Below the pieces are notes generated by a model that did not search any database, was not told where the DNA came from, and saw nothing but the letters and a program-made list of their open reading frames with translations. A stretch of 64,000 bases of DNA, taken from Acidovorax delafieldii. GTDB lineage: Bacteria; Pseudomonadota; Gammaproteobacteria; Burkholderiales; Burkholderiaceae_C. The stretch lies in NCBI RefSeq assembly GCF_007993815.1, contig NZ_VJWE01000018.1, forward strand, positions 186,001-250,000, given 5' to 3'. Shown here in pieces: positions 42,152 through 53,102 of this stretch. Numbering within the stretch: position 1 is the stretch's first letter; each line of letters begins with the position of its first letter. The position numbers and the translations under genes were made by a program.

Positions 42152-45100
42152 GAGGGTGCCTGTTCCAGGATCTGGCCCATGGCATCGAACTGGAACTGCT
42201 TGGCCAGCTGCCGCATGGTGTCCACAAAAGCGCTGTGCGCGGGCTGGCTGCGTTCAATGTCATCCAGGGTGTTGAGAATGCCCCGGTAGTAGCCCAAAGA
42301 CACTGCCTGCGCCAAAGCCGCCAGCGCAGTGGTATCGGGGTATGTGAGGGGTGCGGGCGCCGCAGAGGCCGCTGTGGGCGCTGGCCCGGTGGGGGCCTCG
42401 GCAGCCTCGTCGTATTGCCATTGCAGGCCCAGGCGGCGCTCCAGCCAGTCCAGCAGCTCGCTGTGGCGCACGGGCTTGACGATGAAGTCTTCGGGGCTGA
42501 TCTCCACGTCATTATCGAGCGCCTTGTCGAAGGCATTGGCGGAGACGATGGCACATTGCACGTCCGGCAACCGCATCTGCCGCACACGTCGCAGCGTCTC
42601 CCAGCCGTCGATGCCCGGCATGGCCAGGTCCATGAAGATGGCATGCGGCCGGTAGCCCGTGGCCAGCAGGTCCAGCGCGTCGTGGCCGCTGGCCGCCTGG
42701 CGCAGCTCAAAGCCCAAGGGTTCCAGCAGTTGCAGCAGCAGTTCGCGGTCGGGCTCCTCGTTGTCCACCACCAGGATGCGGCGGCGCTCGCCAACATACC
42801 CCCTGCGGGCGCGCTGGGCTTGCACCGCCACGGGCGCCGCCGCCTTGCCCAGCACATCCCCATGCACCTCGGGCAGGAACAGCTTGACGTGGAACACCGA
42901 GCCTACGCCCGGCGTGCTGCTCACCGTCAGCTCGCCGCCCATGAGCGCGGTGAGCATCTTGGCAATGGTCAGGCCCAGGCCTGCGCCCGGCGCGGCCGTG
43001 GTGCTGCCGCCGCCCGAGCCGCCGCGTGCAAAGGGCTCGAAGATGCGCTCGATCTCCTCGGCCGTGAGGCCCGGCCCCGTGTCCTGCACCTCGATGCGTG
43101 CCATCTCGCGCGCATGGCGCACGCGCAGCGTGACAGTGCCGTGCGCCGTGAACTTGACGGCGTTGCCCAGCAGGTTGATGAGGATCTGGCGCAGCCGCTT
43201 GTCATCGGCACGCACCACTTCCGGAATCACGCCTTGCACATCAAACGTGAACGCCAGGCCCTTGGCGGCAGCTTGCAGTTCGAACAGGCTGGCCATCTCG
43301 TGCAGCCCGTCGGCAAAGCGCATGGGCGCCACGTCGAGCGTGAGCTTTCCCGACTCGATGCGCGCGATGTCGAGCGTGCCTTCGATGAGCGACAACAAAT
43401 GCTCGCCGCCACGGCGGATCACATGCACCGCCTGCTTGCGGTGCGGCGGCACGCCCGCGTCTTCGCCCATGAGCTGGGCATAGCCCAGGATGGAGTTGAG
43501 CGGCGTGCGGATCTCGTGGCTGATGGCGCTGATGTAGCGGCTCTTGGCCTGGTTGGCCTGGTCGGCCGCGCGCTGGGCCGCCTCGGCCACCTGGCGCGCC
43601 TGCTCGGCCACGCTGCGCGCTGTCTGCAGCGCCTCGTCGGTCTGGCGGTGCAACTCGATCTCGCGCACCAAGAGGCCGGTTTGGCGATTGGATTCCTCCT
43701 GCGCCACCTGGCGGCTCTTGTGCGCCAGCACCAGCCACCAGGCAACGATGCCCGAGATGACCAGCAGCGCGAGATACGCCTTGAGCAGACCCGAGCGCAG
43801 CGCCACTTCGGGTGCAGCCATCACCTCGGTGTCCGTGGCCGCCTGGGCGATGGTGTTGAGCTCCTGGTGGTACAGCAGGCCCATAACCGAGGCCAGCAGC
43901 GGCGCAATCACCAGCATCAGCAGCAAAAAGTGCCCCAGGCCCGTGTCCAGGTACCGCCACATGGCGCGCGGCAGCACCCAGCGCAAGGCGGCCGACCACT
44001 GCACCGCCATGCTCGCGTGGGGCTTGCACAGGTCGCCGCAGCGCGCATCCAGCGTGCAGCACAGCGAGCAGATGGCGCCCCGGTACGCGGGGCACTGCGC
44101 CATGTCGGGCGCTTCGTACTCGCGCTCGCAGATCACGCAGCGCTGCACGGTGGTGCGCCGGTAGCTGCCCACCTCTGCGCCCAGCCCCCCTTCGGCATTG
44201 CGGCGCAGCGGGCCATGCAGGGGCACCGCCATCACGTCGGCCAGCGCAACGGGCTCGGACTGGCGCGCAATGTAGTAGCGCCCCCCGGTGGCCCAGGCAA
44301 TGAGCGGCGCGGTGACAAAGGCCACCGCCATCGCAATCACCGCCGAAAACGCCTGCGGCAGCGGGCCGAACAGCCCCAGGTGCGCGCTGATGGACAGGAT
44401 GGACGCCAGCGCCATCGAACCCACGCCCACCGGGTTGATGTCGTACAGATGCGCGCGCTTGAACTCGATGCCCTTGGGCGACAGGCCCAGCGGCTTGTTG
44501 ATGACGAGGTCGGCCACCACGGACATGATCCAGGCGATGGCAATGTTGGAGTACAGCCCCAGCACCTCGCCCATGGCGCGGAACACGTTCATCTCCATCA
44601 GCATGAAGGCAATCAGCGTGTTGAACACCACCCACACCACCCGCCCCGGGTGGCTGTGCGTGAGGCGCGAGAAGAAGTTGGACCACGCCAGCGAGCCTGC
44701 GTAGGCGTTGGTCACGTTGATCTTGAGCTGCGAGACCACCACAAACAAGGCCGTGGCCGCCACCGCCCAGCCGTAGTTGGGGAACACATATTCATAGGCG
44801 GCCAGGTACATCTGGTTCGGGTCCACCGCCCGGTCGGCGGGGACCATGTGGGTGAGCGCCAGATAGGCGAGCAGCGCGCCGCCCAGCATCTTGAGAACCC
44901 CCAGCACCACCCAGCCCGGCCCGCCCACCAGCACCCCCAGCCACCAGCGCCCGCGCGTGGCAGGCGTGCGGGCGGGCATGAAGCGCAGGTAGTCAGCCTG
45001 CTCCCCCATCTGGGTGATGAGTGCAATGCCCACCGTGAGCGCCGCACCAAACAAGGGCAGTTGGAACGTGGCGCCGCGCATCAATTCACCACCGTAGTGC

Positions 45101-45786
45101 ACAACCCCGGAAAACGCACCAGGATCGCGCACCAGCACGTAGGCAAACGGCACCACCAGCATCACCAGCCACAGCGGCTGCGTCCACACCTGCAGGCGGC
45201 TGATGGCTGACACACCGTGGGTGACCAGCGGAATCACCACAATGGCGCAGATGAGGTAGCCCCAGGTGGGCGGGATGTCGAGTGCCAGCTCCAGCGCATA
45301 GGCCATGACGGCGGCTTCGAGCGCGAAGAAGATGAAAGTGAAGCTGGCGTAGATCAGCGAGGTGAGCGTGGAGCCGATGTAGCCAAAGCCCGCGCCGCGC
45401 GTGAGCAGGTCCATGTCCACCCCATAGCGCGCCGCATACACGCTGATGGGCAGCCCCGCCAGGAAGATGATGAGCCCCGTGGCCACGATGGCCCAGAAGG
45501 CATTGATGAAGCCGTACTGCACCAGCAGCGTGGCGCCCACGGCCTCCAGGATCAGGAACGAGGCCGCACCAAACGCCGTGTTGGCCACCCGCCATTCGGA
45601 CCATTTGCGAAAGCGCTGGGGGGTGTAGCGCAGCGCGTAGTCCTCCATGGTCTCGGTGGCCACCCAGCTGTTGTAGTCGCGCCGGACCTTCACGACCTGC
45701 TGCGGCGCCTGCGCGTCGGCATCCGGCCCCAAGGCTGCTGCCGAGGCCGCGTCGGGCGGTGCAAGGGGGGCGGTGGAAAGGGGCAT
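42148..45786 (-). CDS. NCS1-type permease / Cys-rich module / hybrid histidine kinase fusion
   Basis: A 1212-residue sensor. Residues about 40-530 are a complete NCS1 (nucleobase/cytosine permease-like) transporter of about 12 helices (RVANTAFGAASFLILEAVGA; GLPISVYAARYGVDMDLLTR). Residues 550-587 hold eight Cys: CVIC, QC, CSLCC, RC and LC. Two further helices and a coiled coil lead to the kinase: H757 in SAISHEIRTPLN, N-box LINLLGNAVKFT, G-boxes DTGPGL and GAGLGLTIAK. A receiver follows with D1053 in FMDLAMPG, then a ~90-residue tail. It probably senses a nitrogen compound through the permease part and signals to the coupled LuxR-type regulator. Start 45786 avoids running into the divergent ureA. 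Confidence 0.88.
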   Translation of the reverse strand: MPLSTAPLAPPDAASAAALGPDADAQAPQQVVKVRRDYNSWVATETMEDYALRYTPQRFRKWSEWRVANTAFGAASFLILEAVGATLLVQYGFINAFWAIVATGLIIFLAGLPISVYAARYGVDMDLLTRGAGFGYIGSTLTSLIYASFTFIFFALEAAVMAYALELALDIPPTWGYLICAIVVIPLVTHGVSAISRLQVWTQPLWLVMLVVPFAYVLVRDPGAFSGVVHYGGELMRGATFQLPLFGAALTVGIALITQMGEQADYLRFMPARTPATRGRWWLGVLVGGPGWVVLGVLKMLGGALLAYLALTHMVPADRAVDPNQMYLAAYEYVFPNYGWAVAATALFVVVSQLKINVTNAYAGSLAWSNFFSRLTHSHPGRVVWVVFNTLIAFMLMEMNVFRAMGEVLGLYSNIAIAWIMSVVADLVINKPLGLSPKGIEFKRAHLYDINPVGVGSMALASILSISAHLGLFGPLPQAFSAVIAMAVAFVTAPLIAWATGGRYYIARQSEPVALADVMAVPLHGPLRRNAEGGLGAEVGSYRRTTVQRCVICEREYEAPDMAQCPAYRGAICSLCCTLDARCGDLCKPHASMAVQWSAALRWVLPRAMWRYLDTGLGHFLLLMLVIAPLLASVMGLLYHQELNTIAQAATDTEVMAAPEVALRSGLLKAYLALLVISGIVAWWLVLAHKSRQVAQEESNRQTGLLVREIELHRQTDEALQTARSVAEQARQVAEAAQRAADQANQAKSRYISAISHEIRTPLNSILGYAQLMGEDAGVPPHRKQAVHVIRRGGEHLLSLIEGTLDIARIESGKLTLDVAPMRFADGLHEMASLFELQAAAKGLAFTFDVQGVIPEVVRADDKRLRQILINLLGNAVKFTAHGTVTLRVRHAREMARIEVQDTGPGLTAEEIERIFEPFARGGSGGGSTTAAPGAGLGLTIAKMLTALMGGELTVSSTPGVGSVFHVKLFLPEVHGDVLGKAAAPVAVQAQRARRGYVGERRRILVVDNEEPDRELLLQLLEPLGFELRQAASGHDALDLLATGYRPHAIFMDLAMPGIDGWETLRRVRQMRLPDVQCAIVSANAFDKALDNDVEISPEDFIVKPVRHSELLDWLERRLGLQWQYDEAAEAPTGPAPTAASAAPAPLTYPDTTALAALAQAVSLGYYRGILNTLDDIERSQPAHSAFVDTMRQLAKQFQFDAMGQILEQAPS

Positions 45787-46011
45787 GGGCAAAGGACGAC
45801 GGCAGCCCTTGCAAGTGCAGTTTCCATGCCACGATTCGCCTTCACGTCCAGCGCACCTTCGCCCTCTGGCGTATGGCGGGCACGGGGCTTGCTGCCTATG
45901 ATGAATCCGCTGCCCTTCGGACCGCATGGCCATCGATGACGATTGCCCCGTGTGTCCGGCCTGGACAACCCGCCACACGAGCCCACCCCTCCTTACATTG
46001 AGCAGAACGAC

Positions 46012-46314
46012 ATGGAACTGACCCCTCGTGAGAAAGACAAGCTGCTGATCTTCACTGCCGCCCTGCTGGCCGAGCGCCGCAAGGCCCGGGGGCTGAAGCT
46101 CAACTACCCCGAGGCCGTCGCCCTGATCAGTGCCGCTGTGATGGAAGGCGCGCGCGACGGCAAGACCGTGGCGCAGCTCATGAGCGAAGGCCGCACCGTG
46201 CTGACCCGCGCGGACGTGATGGAAGGCATCCCCGAGATGATTCCGGACATCCAGGTGGAGGCCACCTTCCCCGACGGCACCAAGCTCGTCACCGTCCATC
46301 AGCCGATCGTCTGA
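46012..46314 (+). CDS. ureA: Urease gamma subunit UreA
   Basis: A 100-residue protein, the standard length. [39 protein letters not shown] and [20 protein letters not shown] are the gamma-subunit signatures. The ATG at 46012 matches the universal [10 protein letters not shown] start; the longer frame is leader sequence. It is the first gene of the main urease operon and is divergent from the permease-kinase gene across 225 nt, where ureD or urt genes would often be found. Confidence 0.97.
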   Translation: MELTPREKDKLLIFTAALLAERRKARGLKLNYPEAVALISAAVMEGARDGKTVAQLMSEGRTVLTRADVMEGIPEMIPDIQVEATFPDGTKLVTVHQPIV

Positions 46315-46355
46315 CCCCTCCCCAACACGTCCCCCTTCCCTCTGTGGAGCCCCCC

Positions 46356-46970
46356 ATGCGCATCACACTCTCACACCGTCACACAGCCGCTCTTCTTTTC
46401 ATAGCAGCCAGTGCAATCAGTTCTAGCGCCATCGCCCATACCGGCGCTGAATCCCACATCCACAACAGTTTTCTGAGCGGCTTGGCCCACCCCCTGTTCG
46501 GCCTGGACCACCTGGCCGCCATGGTGGCCGTAGGCCTGTGGAGCGCCCTGTCCGCGCGCCATGCTGGACGCGAACTGCTGTGGGGCCCCATGGGCTTTGC
46601 GGCCATGTTGCTGGCAGGCGCCGTGCTGGGCCTGCAGGGCCTGGCATTGCCTGCGGTGGAGCCGATGATTGCCGTGTCGCTGCTGGCCACGGGCCTGCTC
46701 GTCGTGTCGCGCCTGCGCGTGCCCGGCCTCATGGCCGCGCTGGGCGTGGGCGTGTTTGCCGTCTTTCACGGCGTGGCCCACGGCGTCGAGCTGGCGGGCA
46801 GCCACAGCGCCTGGCAAACCCTGGCGGGCATGCTGACGGCCACCGTGCTGCTGCATGGCGCGGGGCTGGCGGCAGGCTGGGCACTGCGCCATCGCACCGT
46901 GTGGCTCAGCCGCGCTGCAGGCGCTGCCGTGGCGCTGATGGGTGGCGCCCTGCTGGCCCAGATGGCCTGA
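46356..46970 (+). CDS. ureJ: HupE/UreJ-family nickel transporter
   Basis: A 204-residue membrane protein with a signal sequence and about six helices. The first mature residues are HTGAESH, followed by [20 protein letters not shown], the HupE/UreJ hallmark (HPxxGxDH), then [13 protein letters not shown]. Such proteins supply nickel to urease or hydrogenase. The DNA encoding the end of the signal peptide (46400-46430) resembles the dispersed AGCGCT repeat. Located between ureA and ureB. Confidence 0.9.
   Translation: MRITLSHRHTAALLFIAASAISSSAIAHTGAESHIHNSFLSGLAHPLFGLDHLAAMVAVGLWSALSARHAGRELLWGPMGFAAMLLAGAVLGLQGLALPAVEPMIAVSLLATGLLVVSRLRVPGLMAALGVGVFAVFHGVAHGVELAGSHSAWQTLAGMLTATVLLHGAGLAAGWALRHRTVWLSRAAGAAVALMGGALLAQMA
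46400..46430 (+). repeat. AGCGCT-like repeat inside the ureJ signal-peptide coding region
   Basis: ATAGCAGCCAGTGCA...TTCTAGCGCC matches the copy at 36881 (ATAGCTGCCAGCGCA...CACTAGCGCT) in order and spacing. In frame it encodes [12 protein letters not shown], the h- and c-region of the signal peptide. Confidence 0.5.
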
Positions 46971-47031
46971 CAGGTCTGACTGGCGTCATGCATACCGACA
47001 CAGCAGCAGCTTCCCCCTCAAGGACCCGACC

Positions 47032-47337
47032 ATGATCCCAGGCGAACTCTTTACCGAACCCGGCGAGCACGCGCTCAACACCGGCCGCCGTACGCTGACC
47101 GTGGTGGTGCGCAACACCGGCGACCGGCCCATCCAGGTGGGCTCGCACTACCACTTTGCCGAGACCAACGACGCCCTGGGCTTTGACCGTGCGGCTGCAC
47201 GCGGCATGCGGCTCAACATCGCATCCGGCACCGCCGTGCGCTTTGAACCCGGACAGGAGCGCACCGTGGAGCTGGTGGACTACGCAGGCGAGCGCCGCGT
47301 ATTCGGCTTTCAGGGGCTGACCCAGGGCCCGCTGTAG
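47032..47337 (+). CDS. ureB: Urease beta subunit UreB
   Basis: A 101-residue protein of standard length. [40 protein letters not shown] and [20 protein letters not shown] are the beta-subunit signatures. The start ATG at 47032 corresponds to the universal MIPGE start. Together with UreA and UreC it forms the (alpha-beta-gamma)3 holoenzyme. A repeat element separates it from ureC. Confidence 0.97.
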   Translation: MIPGELFTEPGEHALNTGRRTLTVVVRNTGDRPIQVGSHYHFAETNDALGFDRAAARGMRLNIASGTAVRFEPGQERTVELVDYAGERRVFGFQGLTQGPL

Positions 47338-47354
47338 CAACTTCAAGCCCAATT

Positions 47355-47393
47355 GGCCGGTAGCGCCGGTATCAATTGCCCCAGCAGCTATCA
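47355..47393 (-). repeat. AGCGCT dispersed repeat, copy between ureB and ureC
   Basis: Minus strand: TTGATAGCTGCTGGGGCAAT, then ACCGGCGCTACCGGCCAATT. A diverged copy occupying most of the 93-nt ureB-ureC gap. Confidence 0.65.
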
Positions 47394-47430
47394 AAAACAT
47401 AGTAAACCGTTCTTGCGGAGCACCCCTCAC

Positions 47431-49149
<1,719 letters not shown>

Positions 49150-49160
49150 GGTCGCTTCCC

Positions 49161-49640
49161 ATGAACGCCTTGCTGCAAGACCTGCGGATCCGCCTGGACG
49201 ACCTGACCGATCCCCGCATCGAAGCCTTCATGCAGGAGCATTTGAAGGACATGCGTGCCACCTCGCCACCGGAGAGCGTGCACGCGCTCGACATGGTGCA
49301 ACTGCGCCAGCCTGAGATCCGCTTCTGGACGGCCTGGCGCGGCGAGGGCGAGCTGGTGGGTACCGGTGCACTCAAGCACCTGGATGCCGACCATGCCGAA
49401 CTCAAGTCCATGCGCACAGCAGCCAGCGTGCGTGGCCAGGGGGTGGGCCGGGCCGTGCTGGAACACATCCTGGGCCAGGCGGTGGACCTGGGCTACCAGC
49501 GCATCAGCCTGGAAACGGGCACCCAGCCCTTCTTTGAACCCGCGCACCAGCTGTACCTGCGCTATGGCTTTACCGACTGTGCACCGTTCGGCAGCTACCG
49601 GCCCGATCCCCACAGCCGCTACATGAGCCGCGCCCTGTAG
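49161..49640 (+). CDS. GNAT-family N-acetyltransferase
   Basis: A 159-residue acetyltransferase. The acetyl-CoA loop is AASVRGQGVGRAVLEHILGQ (about residues 79-98; the R/QxxGxG/A motif), followed by SLETGTQPFFEPAHQLYLRY and GFTDCAPFGSYRPDPHSRYM. The second half resembles PhnO/YsnE-type acetyltransferases. It begins 11 nt after ureC and precedes ureE, so it is embedded in the urease operon. Its target is unknown, and it is not a known requirement for urease maturation. Confidence 0.85.
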   Translation: MNALLQDLRIRLDDLTDPRIEAFMQEHLKDMRATSPPESVHALDMVQLRQPEIRFWTAWRGEGELVGTGALKHLDADHAELKSMRTAASVRGQGVGRAVLEHILGQAVDLGYQRISLETGTQPFFEPAHQLYLRYGFTDCAPFGSYRPDPHSRYMSRAL

Positions 49641-49715
49641 CGCATCCGCGCATCGCCTTTCGGCCAGGGCCACAATGTTGACCTCGCCTTTCCGGCTCCG
49701 CCCTTCCCTCTTGCC

Positions 49716-50381
49716 ATGATCCAGGTCTCCAAACTTCTCCCCCAAGGCCAAGGCCTCGCTCCCGTACTGCTCAAGCGCGCCACCACCATCGAGCTGGACT
49801 GGGACGTGCGCCAGAAAAGCCGCTTTGCAGCCACCGACTCGGCCGGACGCGCACTGGGCATCTTCCTGCCCCGTGGCACCCTGGTGCGCGGCGGCGATGT
49901 GCTGGTGGCCGAAGACGGTTCCATGGTGCGCGTGATCGCAGCGCCGCAGCCGGTGCTGGTCATCACCCACTGCCAACACCACGGCACACCGTTTGACCTG
50001 ACCCGCGCCGCCTACCACCTGGGCAACCGCCACGTGCCCATCGAGCTGCAGCCCGACCACCTCAAGATCGAGCCTGACCACGTGCTGGCCGACATGCTGC
50101 GCGCCATGCACCTCATCGTGAACGAGCAAAACCTGCCGTTTGAACCCGAAGGCGGTGCCTATGCTGCGGGGCATGGCGGCGGGCACCACCATGGGGGTCA
50201 CGGCCATAGCCACGATCACGACCACGAGCATGGTCACGCGCACGATCATGGCCATGACCACGGGCACGCCCACACAGAGGTACCGGCTGCGGCCACGCCC
50301 CCAGCCCGAGGCCGCACGGTGTCCATCCCCGTGGTGGCCCAAGGGCACGTGCACGGCCCGAACTGCAACCACGACCACTGA
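49716..50381 (+). CDS. ureE: Urease accessory protein UreE (nickel chaperone)
   Basis: A 221-residue UreE. The N-terminal domain has [20 protein letters not shown] and [13 protein letters not shown]; the metal-binding domain has [20 protein letters not shown] with the conserved His, then [13 protein letters not shown]. The C-terminal ~60 residues include a long histidine/aspartate tract ([20 protein letters not shown]) that binds several Ni2+ ions, making this UreE longer than the ~150-residue forms. It delivers nickel to UreG. The gap from the GNAT gene is 75 nt. Confidence 0.95.
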   Translation: MIQVSKLLPQGQGLAPVLLKRATTIELDWDVRQKSRFAATDSAGRALGIFLPRGTLVRGGDVLVAEDGSMVRVIAAPQPVLVITHCQHHGTPFDLTRAAYHLGNRHVPIELQPDHLKIEPDHVLADMLRAMHLIVNEQNLPFEPEGGAYAAGHGGGHHHGGHGHSHDHDHEHGHAHDHGHDHGHAHTEVPAAATPPARGRTVSIPVVAQGHVHGPNCNHDH

Positions 50382-50391
50382 GCCAACGCCC

Positions 50392-51102
50392 ATGCGCCTG
50401 GACCGCCCCACGCCGCTGCCGGCCGCCAGCTTTTTGCAGCTGATGTGGCTGGCCTCCCCTGCACTGCCGGTGGGCGGGTTTTCTTATTCCGAGGGGCTGG
50501 AAAGCGCCATTGAAAATGTGGGCCTCGCCAGCGAAACCGCCGTGGGTGACTGGCTGCAGGACCAGCTCCACATCACCCAGGCCCGGGGCGACATGGCCCT
50601 CATCGCCAAGGCTGTGGGTGCGTGGCGGCGCGCCGACTGGGCGCATGTGCGCGAACTCAACGACTGGGTGCTGCACACCCGAGAAACGAGCGAACTGCGC
50701 CTGCAGACCGAGCAAATGGGCCGATCGATGGCCGACTGGCTGCGCAATCAGAACCAGGGCGACGAGACCCTGATGCCCGCCGTGCGCCACCTGGCCGCAT
50801 TACCCCCCACCTACCCTGTGGCATTCGCACTGGCCGCATCCACCACCCAGGCGCCCGTGCGCGACGTCCTGCTGGCCTACGCTTTTGGCTGGGCGGAGAA
50901 CATGGTGCAGGCCGCCCTCAAATCCATGCAGCTGGGCCAAAGCGCCGGCCAGCGCATCCTGGCCCGGCTGGCCGATGCCATCCCAGCCGCAGCCGACCAT
51001 GCCATCGGGCTGATGGACAGCGAGCGCCAGGCCTTTTCGCCCATGCTCGCCATCCTGTCAGCCCAGCACGAAACCCAATACTCCCGCCTCTTCCGATCAT
51101 GA
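50392..51102 (+). CDS. ureF: Urease accessory protein UreF
   Basis: A 236-residue Ure[21 protein letters not shown] and [20 protein letters not shown] are the family start, with later [24 protein letters not shown] and [20 protein letters not shown] segments. It bridges UreD and UreG in the activation complex and gates GTP hydrolysis. It starts 10 nt after ureE, and its stop overlaps ureG (51099-51102). Confidence 0.95.
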   Translation: MRLDRPTPLPAASFLQLMWLASPALPVGGFSYSEGLESAIENVGLASETAVGDWLQDQLHITQARGDMALIAKAVGAWRRADWAHVRELNDWVLHTRETSELRLQTEQMGRSMADWLRNQNQGDETLMPAVRHLAALPPTYPVAFALAASTTQAPVRDVLLAYAFGWAENMVQAALKSMQLGQSAGQRILARLADAIPAAADHAIGLMDSERQAFSPMLAILSAQHETQYSRLFRS

Positions 51103-51779
51103 CCACCAGCAACCTGCACCACATCCCGAACCGCACCAAGAATCTGCCGCCCCTGCGCGTGGGCATCGGTGGCCCCGTCGGCTCCGGCAAGACCACGCTG
51201 CTGGAAATGCTGTGCAAGACCATGCGCGATGACTACGACCTCATCGCCATCACCAACGACATCTACACCAAGGAAGACCAGCGCCTGCTCACCGTGAGCG
51301 GCGCGCTGCCCGCAGAGCGCATCCTGGGTGTGGAAACCGGCGGCTGCCCCCACACCGCCATCCGCGAGGACTGCTCCATCAACCTCGAAGCCATCGACCG
51401 CATGCTGGGTGAGTTCCCCAACGCCGACATCGTGTTTGTGGAAAGCGGCGGCGACAACCTGGCCGCCACCTTCAGCCCCGAGCTGAGCGACCTCACCATC
51501 TACGTCATCGACGTGGCCGCTGGCGAAAAAATCCCCCGCAAGGGCGGCCCTGGCATCACCAAAAGCGACCTGTTCATCATCAACAAGACCGACCTGGCCC
51601 CCCACGTAGGCGCCAACCTGGATGTGATGCACGCCGACACCACCCGCATGCGCACCAACGCCCAGGGCCTCAAGCCGTTTGTGATGACCAATCTCAAAAC
51701 CCTGGCCGGCGTGGCCGATGTGGTCAAGTTCATCGAGACTCGGGGCATGCTGAAAAAATCAGCACCCGCAGTCGGCTAG
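51099..51779 (+). CDS. ureG: Urease accessory GTPase UreG
   Basis: A 226-residue SIMIBI GTPase. The P-loop is [20 protein letters not shown] (about residues 21-40), the metal-binding CPH-type motif [19 protein letters not shown], with [18 protein letters not shown] and the specificity motif [12 protein letters not shown]. It hydrolyses GTP to drive nickel transfer from UreE to urease. It overlaps ureF by ATGA, and its TAG stop lies in a TAGAAT sequence just before tRNA-Ser. Confidence 0.97.
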   Translation: MTTSNLHHIPNRTKNLPPLRVGIGGPVGSGKTTLLEMLCKTMRDDYDLIAITNDIYTKEDQRLLTVSGALPAERILGVETGGCPHTAIREDCSINLEAIDRMLGEFPNADIVFVESGGDNLAATFSPELSDLTIYVIDVAAGEKIPRKGGPGITKSDLFIINKTDLAPHVGANLDVMHADTTRMRTNAQGLKPFVMTNLKTLAGVADVVKFIETRGMLKKSAPAVG

Positions 51780-51798
51780 AATTCGCGCCTTCCCTCCC

Positions 51799-51886
51799 GG
51801 AGACTTGGGTGAGTGGTTTAAACCAGCAGTCTTGAAAACTGCCGACGGGCAACCGTCCGTGAGTTCGAATCTCACAGTCTCCGCCA
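51799..51886 (+). tRNA. tRNA-Ser (anticodon UGA)
   Basis: An 88-nt tRNA with encoded CCA. The acceptor arms GGAGACT and AGTCTCC pair fully. The anticodon stem CAGT/ACTG encloses the loop CTTGAAA with TGA at 51833-51835, a long variable arm (GACGGGCAACCGTC) follows as expected for serine, and the T-loop is GTTCGAATC. It begins 19 nt after ureG. TAGAAT at 51777-51782 could be its -10 box, overlapping the ureG stop codon, though a -35 is not clear. Confidence 0.97.
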
Positions 51887-52102
51887 GTTCTTGGCCCGGC
51901 GCAGCTACAACAGCGAAATGTGCGCAAAGGCCAGTGCAGCAACATGTCTGTGGCTGACCACCCCTCACCCAACCCAATTCACAAGAACGCATCTGCCCCC
52001 TAGACTGCGTTTTTACTGAACCTTGCCGCATCCATGGGCAGGGTGGAGAAATTGGGTACGGGCCTGCGGCCTGAAGTGACCAGCCATGTCGAGGAGAGAA
52101 AG

Positions 52103-52537
52103 ATGTTGTCGTCGGCCCTCTACGCATCGTTCTTTTTCACGGTGGCCCTGCTGGTCACCACCGCCTACTTCTTGATGGGTGGTCTGCCGCTTCTTACGCT
52201 GAAACATGACACCCCACTGGACGCGCGGTTCGTTCGGGGGTTTTTCAACGTGTACTACCGTGCTGCGTTCTGGGCGTCGCTGGGGGCGTTTGTCAGTTAT
52301 GCGCTTTGGGGCAGGTACCCCTTTGCCATCGGCGTGGCGGTCAATGCCTGCATCGTCTCGCTGCTGCGCAAGCACTTGTTGCAAGCCATGCAGCAGCTCG
52401 GTGCACAGATCGAGGCGAGTAGCGACGGAGCGATTCACCACTTTCGCCGCGTGCATTCGGCGGCGCTCTTTGTCAACCTGGTTCAGCTGGTGGCGATCGT
52501 TTGGGGACTGTTGTGGTTGTCCCAGCAGCTCAAGTAG
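52103..52537 (+). CDS. Small integral membrane protein, about four helices
   Basis: A 144-residue protein preceded by GAGGAGAGAAAG. MLSSALYASFFFTVALLVTT is the first helix; further hydrophobic segments lie at about 58-78, 85-100 and 120-141, with a short charged helix (RKHLLQAMQQLGAQIEASSD) before the last. I recognise no named family. Such short four-helix proteins are common in Comamonadaceae. It follows the tRNA by 216 nt and has no obvious functional neighbours. Confidence 0.7.
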   Translation: MLSSALYASFFFTVALLVTTAYFLMGGLPLLTLKHDTPLDARFVRGFFNVYYRAAFWASLGAFVSYALWGRYPFAIGVAVNACIVSLLRKHLLQAMQQLGAQIEASSDGAIHHFRRVHSAALFVNLVQLVAIVWGLLWLSQQLK

Positions 52538-52589
52538 ACCTGCCGGTGGGGTGCCACGCTGGGCCTGTGCCCTGCGTGTGGCCTTTCTT

Positions 52590-52763
52590 TCACCTCGCCA
52601 GTCCCGCTCCCTGCGGTGCGATGGGAGTCAAATCTTCAGGGCGGCATACCTCTTCGCTGTGCGCCAACCGAATCCACAGACCGGTGCGTTTGATGATGAC
52701 GTAGTCCACGCTCACCGTTCTGCCTTTGTAGAGAAATTGCGTGCCGGGTTTGTACAGAATCAT
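52590..52763 (-). CDS. Small conserved-looking hypothetical protein
   Basis: A 57-residue ORF: MILYKPGTQFLYKGRTVSVD, then YVIIKRTGLWIRLAHSEEVC. The alternating hydrophobic/charged pattern looks like a small SH3-like beta barrel (a KGRTVxVDYVI turn), so it may be a real protein. The longer frame upstream is Arg/His/Pro-rich and unlikely. The Shine-Dalgarno is weak. It lies downstream of the terminator at 52916 on the same strand. Function unknown. Confidence 0.5.
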   Translation of the reverse strand: MILYKPGTQFLYKGRTVSVDYVIIKRTGLWIRLAHSEEVCRPEDLTPIAPQGAGLAR

Positions 52764-52915
52764 TCTTGTGGTGTAGCGCGCGGGGATGGCTGGGTGATGA
52801 CGGCATCGCCCGTACCGCAATGGTGCCGACAGATGGACACTGGGGCTTCGCGGCTCGGCAAAAGGCCTACGGCACAGTCGCTTTTTCACCCCCGTGTTGA
52901 TGCCTTAGGGCGGGC

Positions 52916-52942
52916 AAAAAAAAGCCCGCAGGCTGCGGGCTT
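52916..52942 (-). terminator. Rho-independent terminator
   Basis: On the minus strand the stem AAGCCCGCA / TGCGGGCTT (9 bp, loop GCC) is followed by a further run of T (eight in all, the last two of the stem included). It should end transcripts coming from the diguanylate cyclase gene at 53103-54854, about 160 nt downstream of its stop. Confidence 0.85.
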
Positions 52943-53102
52943 AACACTTGCGCGATGCAAGCGGGAGGGATGTCGAGGGAATCGACAGACCAATGTTAGG
53001 ACGGTGACCAATGTGGGCATGTAGGACAGGACCGATTCCTCCAAGCTCCGTCGATCAGCAGCAGAAAGGGATCGTGGGTTAAGCGCCCGGACAGCCCTAC
53101 GT

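Noticed and set aside
52943-53102. Possible small RNA between the diguanylate cyclase stop and the terminator
   Set aside because: The terminator is strong, but no promoter or conserved structure could be shown; the stretch is adequately explained as a 3' untranslated region.
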